From Prevotella sp. UBA3675 (lineage in GTDB: Bacteria > Bacteroidota > Bacteroidia > Bacteroidales > Bacteroidaceae): a stretch of DNA of 7,649 nucleotides. The notes below the pieces were generated by a model that had not been told where the DNA came from, ran no database searches, and saw nothing but the letters and a program-made list of their open reading frames with translations. Made by a program: the position numbers and the translations under genes. The stretch spans positions 12,893 to 20,541 of the forward strand of contig DFJI01000044.1 of the NCBI GenBank assembly GCA_002372235.1, given 5' to 3'. Shown one piece after another: positions 5,825 through 7,649 of this stretch (positions are counted from its first letter, which is position 1; every line of letters begins with the position of its first letter).

Positions 5825-5941
5825 ACACTACTGTCTTGGCAAGACAACAATGTCATCTAAGTTAGATTGCATCACTGTCTTGGCAAGACAGTAGTGTTGT
5901 CTGGCCAAGACGGTAATGTTGTCACGCCGTGACAGTGATGT
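5825..5941. repeat. 22-bp-period array of five 7-1-7 palindromes
   Basis: Palindrome centres fall at 5839, 5861, 5883, 5905 and 5927, exactly 22 bp apart. Units are TGTCTTG-G-CAAGACA (5832-5846 and 5876-5890), CATCTAA-G-TTAGATT (5854-5868), TGTCTGG-C-CAAGACG (5898-5912) and TGTCACG-C-CGTGACA (5920-5934). Pairing is 7/7 in the two TGTCTTG units and the last one, 6/7 in the second, and 5/7 plus a wobble in the fourth. All spacers are 7 nt and related: ACAATGT, GTAGTGT, GTAATGT, GTGATGT, while ACACTAC and GCATCAC are inverted forms. It is not a CRISPR array, since the spacers are short and repetitive. Confidence 0.9.
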
Positions 5942-5964
5942 TGATGCTGAACGGCTGTTTTTTT
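5926..5964 (+). terminator. Intrinsic terminator at the end of the 22-bp array
   Basis: GCCGT (5926-5930) pairs with ACGGC (5951-5955), with an inner CAG/CTG pairing (5933-5935 with 5947-5949), followed by seven T (5958-5964). The 5' arm overlaps the last palindrome of the array, so forming that palindrome would block this stem. It would end transcripts coming from the TonB_C gene. Confidence 0.5.
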
Positions 5965-6004
5965 GATTAAAAAACCACTTAATAACTCCTAACTTCTCAC
6001 GCTT

Positions 6005-6032
6005 CGCCCGAAAAAATGTTATATTTTCGGCG
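6005..6032. other. Inverted repeat upstream of the dapB promoter
   Basis: CGCC-c-GAAAA (6005-6014) pairs with TTTTCGGCG (6024-6032): nine base pairs with one bulged C and a 9-nt loop. It is followed by TTCTTGC. It may be a second terminator insulating dapB or a regulatory site upstream of its -33 region. Confidence 0.45.
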
Positions 6033-6060
6033 TTCTTGCTCGTATAAGCCAACTCTTTCG

Positions 6061-6068
6061 TATCTTTG
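6061..6068 (+). promoter_or_regulatory. Putative -7 box of dapB
   Basis: TATCTTTG matches TAnnTTTG exactly, 26 bp before the dapB ATG. TTCTTG at 6033-6038 is a loose -33 candidate at a slightly long spacing. The gene upstream is closed off by terminator-like structures, so dapB needs its own promoter. Confidence 0.6.
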
Positions 6069-6075
6069 CAACGTC

Positions 6076-6093
6076 TTTTAATTCGAATTAAAA
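6076..6093. promoter_or_regulatory. Perfect 18-bp palindrome before dapB
   Basis: TTTTAATTCGAATTAAAA is fully self-complementary and ends one base before the start codon. It lies just downstream of the predicted transcription start, in the ribosome-binding region. It could be an operator for a dimeric repressor. As RNA it is AU-rich and would hide the initiation region only weakly. Confidence 0.6.
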
Positions 6094-6094
6094 C

Positions 6095-6811
6095 ATGAAG
6101 ATAGCTTTAATCGGCTACGGCAAAATGGGTAAGATGATCGAAGAGATAGCCCGCAGCCGTGGTCATGAAATCGTGAGTATTATTGACATTGACAATCAGC
6201 AGGATTTCGAGAGCGATGCTTTCCGCTCGGCTGATGTGGCCATTGAGTTCACCAATCCCACTGTGGCCTACGGCAACTATCTGAAGGCTTGGGCGCAGGG
6301 CGTGAAAGTAGTGTCGGGCTCTACGGGCTGGCTGAAGGATCATGGCGACGATGTGCGCAAGGCTTGCAGCGAGGACGGCAAGACCCTGTTCTGGGCTTCC
6401 AACTTCTCTATCGGCGTGGCCATTTTCTCAGCCGTCAACCGCTACTTGGCTAAGATTATGAACCAGTTCCCGCAGTACGACGTGGAGCTGGAGGAGACCC
6501 ACCACGTGCATAAGCTGGACCATCCCTCCGGCACGGCCATCACGCTGGGCGAGGAGATAGTAGCAGGTCTGGAGCGTAAGGAAGGCTGGGCCGAAGACAC
6601 CACCGACCCGAAACTTCTTCGTATAGACCACATCCGCCGAGGTGAGGTGCCTGGCATCCACACCATCCGCTATGACTCTGATGCCGACTGCATCACCATC
6701 ACCCACGATGCCCATTCGCGTCGCGGATTTGCGCTGGGTGCCGTGCTGGCCGCCGAATATACCAAGGAGCACAGCGGACTGCTCACTATTAGCGATATGT
6801 TTAAGTTTTGA
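6095..6811 (+). CDS. dapB: 4-hydroxy-tetrahydrodipicolinate reductase
   Basis: 238 residues, complete, near the usual length. DapB is a cytoplasmic enzyme that reduces hydroxy-tetrahydrodipicolinate with NAD(P)H in the lysine/diaminopimelate pathway, feeding peptidoglycan and lysine synthesis. The N-terminal Rossmann motif is GYGKMG (7-12). EFTNP (51-55) and GSTGW (75-79) line the cofactor site, and ASNFSIGV (101-108) follows. The signature ETHHVHKLDHPSGTA (134-148) carries the catalytic H136/H137 and K140 and the SGT substrate loop. DAHSRRGFALGAVLAA (205-220) is the conserved tail. ATG 6095 is chosen because the first strand starts there. lepB follows after 62 bp with no terminator, and dapB-lepB adjacency is common in Bacteroidales, so cotranscription is likely. 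Confidence 0.97.
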   Translation: MKIALIGYGKMGKMIEEIARSRGHEIVSIIDIDNQQDFESDAFRSADVAIEFTNPTVAYGNYLKAWAQGVKVVSGSTGWLKDHGDDVRKACSEDGKTLFWASNFSIGVAIFSAVNRYLAKIMNQFPQYDVELEETHHVHKLDHPSGTAITLGEEIVAGLERKEGWAEDTTDPKLLRIDHIRRGEVPGIHTIRYDSDADCITITHDAHSRRGFALGAVLAAEYTKEHSGLLTISDMFKF

Positions 6812-6856
6812 GAGCTCTCTGAGCACTCCGAGAACTCTGAGAACTCCGAGCTCTCC
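6812..6856. repeat. 9-bp tandem repeat array, five units, between dapB and lepB
   Basis: Immediately after the dapB TGA come five 9-bp units: GAGCTCTCT, GAGCACTCC, GAGAACTCT, GAGAACTCC, GAGCTCTCC. It has the same unit type, unit number and total length (45 bp) as the array inside the GH2 gene at 883-927. It fills most of the 62-bp gap and ends 17 bp before the lepB start. No gene is encoded in it. Confidence 0.9.
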
Positions 6857-6873
6857 CCAAAAACCAAGAAAAA

Positions 6874-7649
6874 ATGAAAACCGATAAGAATAAGCCGAAT
6901 CCGAAAGTGCAGTGGGCAAAGTTCATTGTGGTCCTGCTGCTCTATCTGCTCTTCCTCCTTTGGGTGAAGTCGTGGCTGGGACTGATAGTAGTTCCCTTCA
7001 TCTTCGATGCCTACATCACCAAGAAAATAAAATGGCAGTGGTGGAAGGAGACCGAGAACCCCACACGCATCATCATGTCGTGGGTCGATGCCATCGTGTT
7101 TGCACTCGTGGCCGTCTATTTCATCAACCTGTTCTTCTTCCAGAACTACGTCATCCCCTCCAGTTCGTTAGAGAAATCGCTGCTCACGGGCGACTACCTC
7201 TTCGTGTCGAAAGTGAGCTACGGCCCCCGCATTCCCGAGACGCCGCTCACCATGCCGCTCACGCAGCACACCATGCCCCAGGTGTTCGGCATTAAGATGA
7301 AGTCGTACATAGAGTGGCCGCACTGGGACTATCGCCGTGTGAGCGGACTGGGCCAGGTGGAGCTGAACGACATCGTGGTGTTCAACTATCCTGCCGGCGA
7401 CACCATCTGTAGCGAGATGCCCTATCAGACCGAGTACTACAGCCTGTGCTACAGCTACGGCGAGGGCATCGTGGGCGCCCGGCAGCTCGACTCGCTCTCC
7501 ACCTTGGAGCAGCGTGCCTATTATGAATATGCATACGGCATGGGCCGGAAGTTTGTGAGCGATGCCTCATTCCGTCGCAGCGTGTGCCAGAGCAAGGGCT
7601 GGGAGTATCACGACTTCGGCACCATAGACACCCGTCCCACCGACCGCCG
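6874..7649 (+). CDS. lepB: Signal peptidase I (S26), 5' part; runs off the window
   Basis: 258 codons are visible from ATG 6874, with no stop before the window ends. Signal peptidase I cleaves signal peptides from exported proteins on the outer face of the inner membrane. After a charged N-terminus, hydrophobic segments lie at about 16-46 and 70-90, followed by the catalytic region. IPSSSLEKSLLTGDYLFVSK (94-113) is the Bacteroidota form of the SGSM box, with S98 the likely nucleophile. VSYGPRIPETPLTMP (114-128) and ELNDIVVFNYPAGD (163-176) are conserved boxes of the same family. The general-base Lys (usually in a KR-C/I-V/I-GLPGD segment) is not yet reached. The long insert at about 178-258 is typical of Bacteroidota enzymes. 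It is probably cotranscribed with dapB across the 9-bp array. Confidence 0.93.
   Translation, partial: MKTDKNKPNPKVQWAKFIVVLLLYLLFLLWVKSWLGLIVVPFIFDAYITKKIKWQWWKETENPTRIIMSWVDAIVFALVAVYFINLFFFQNYVIPSSSLEKSLLTGDYLFVSKVSYGPRIPETPLTMPLTQHTMPQVFGIKMKSYIEWPHWDYRRVSGLGQVELNDIVVFNYPAGDTICSEMPYQTEYYSLCYSYGEGIVGARQLDSLSTLEQRAYYEYAYGMGRKFVSDASFRRSVCQSKGWEYHDFGTIDTRPTDR

Noticed and set aside
5825..5941. Regular repeats suggesting a CRISPR array
   Set aside because: Repeats are 15-bp palindromes with 7-nt related spacers, not long identical repeats with unique spacers of about 30 nt; no cas genes are present.
5828..6052. 74-codon minus-strand ORF through the palindrome array
   Set aside because: It is open only because of the repeat sequence, has no recognisable domain and would start inside the dapB upstream region.
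7114..7173. Possible loss of the signal peptidase active site, because SGSM reads SSSLEKSL
   Set aside because: This variant is, to my knowledge, normal for Bacteroidota LepB; the nucleophile Ser is present.
6912..7295. 127-codon plus-strand ORF overlapping lepB
   Set aside because: It is a shifted frame of lepB; the lepB frame from 6874 carries recognisable signal peptidase motifs.

Overview
The window looks like Bacteroidota chromosome, most likely Prevotella or a close relative. The GH2 galactosidase with a DUF4982-type tail, the TonB_C-repeat protein, the dapB-lepB pair and several -7 boxes of the form TAnnTTTG all fit that phylum; the genus is inference. The two ends are GC-richer (39 of 60 bases G+C at 6481-6540 by hand count). 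The middle, about 3230-5690, is AT-rich (18 of 60 at 3661-3720) and looks like an accessory island.

Layout: (1) 1-408, 3' end of a DusB-type tRNA-dihydrouridine synthase, followed by a 20-bp tandem array (381-497) and a hairpin terminator (506-541) shared with the convergent gene. (2) 575-3160 on the minus strand, a complete secreted GH2 beta-galactosidase-like enzyme with a 9-bp tandem array inside a linker. (3) 3161-3277, a divergent promoter region with a 9+9 bp inverted repeat centred 21 bp apart. (4) 3278-3940, a small antitoxin-like gene and a PIN-family toxin gene. (5) 3941-4305, non-coding but highly structured: two simple hairpins, a promoter-like box, a 122-bp imperfect inverted repeat, and a terminator that competes with it. 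(6) 4306-5679, a secreted protein with two TonB_C domains and mosaic base composition. (7) 5683-5820, a 45-codon relic resembling the C-terminal half of an XRE helix-turn-helix protein. (8) 5825-5964, an exact 22-bp-period array of five 7-1-7 palindromes, running into a T7 terminator. (9) 6095-6811, dapB, with a perfect 18-bp palindrome just before its start codon. (10) a second 9-bp array (6812-6856), then lepB from 6874 running off the window.

The genes do not form one pathway. dus, dapB and lepB are housekeeping genes, the GH2 enzyme is a glycan-degradation gene, and the toxin-antitoxin/TonB_C block looks acquired. The most unusual content is non-coding. The leader before the TonB_C gene has mutually exclusive helices like an attenuator or riboswitch. 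The 22-bp array has repeats that differ in sequence but keep their self-complementarity. Three unrelated short tandem arrays each begin at or soon after the stop codon of a plus-strand gene, and two of them lie directly before an intrinsic terminator.
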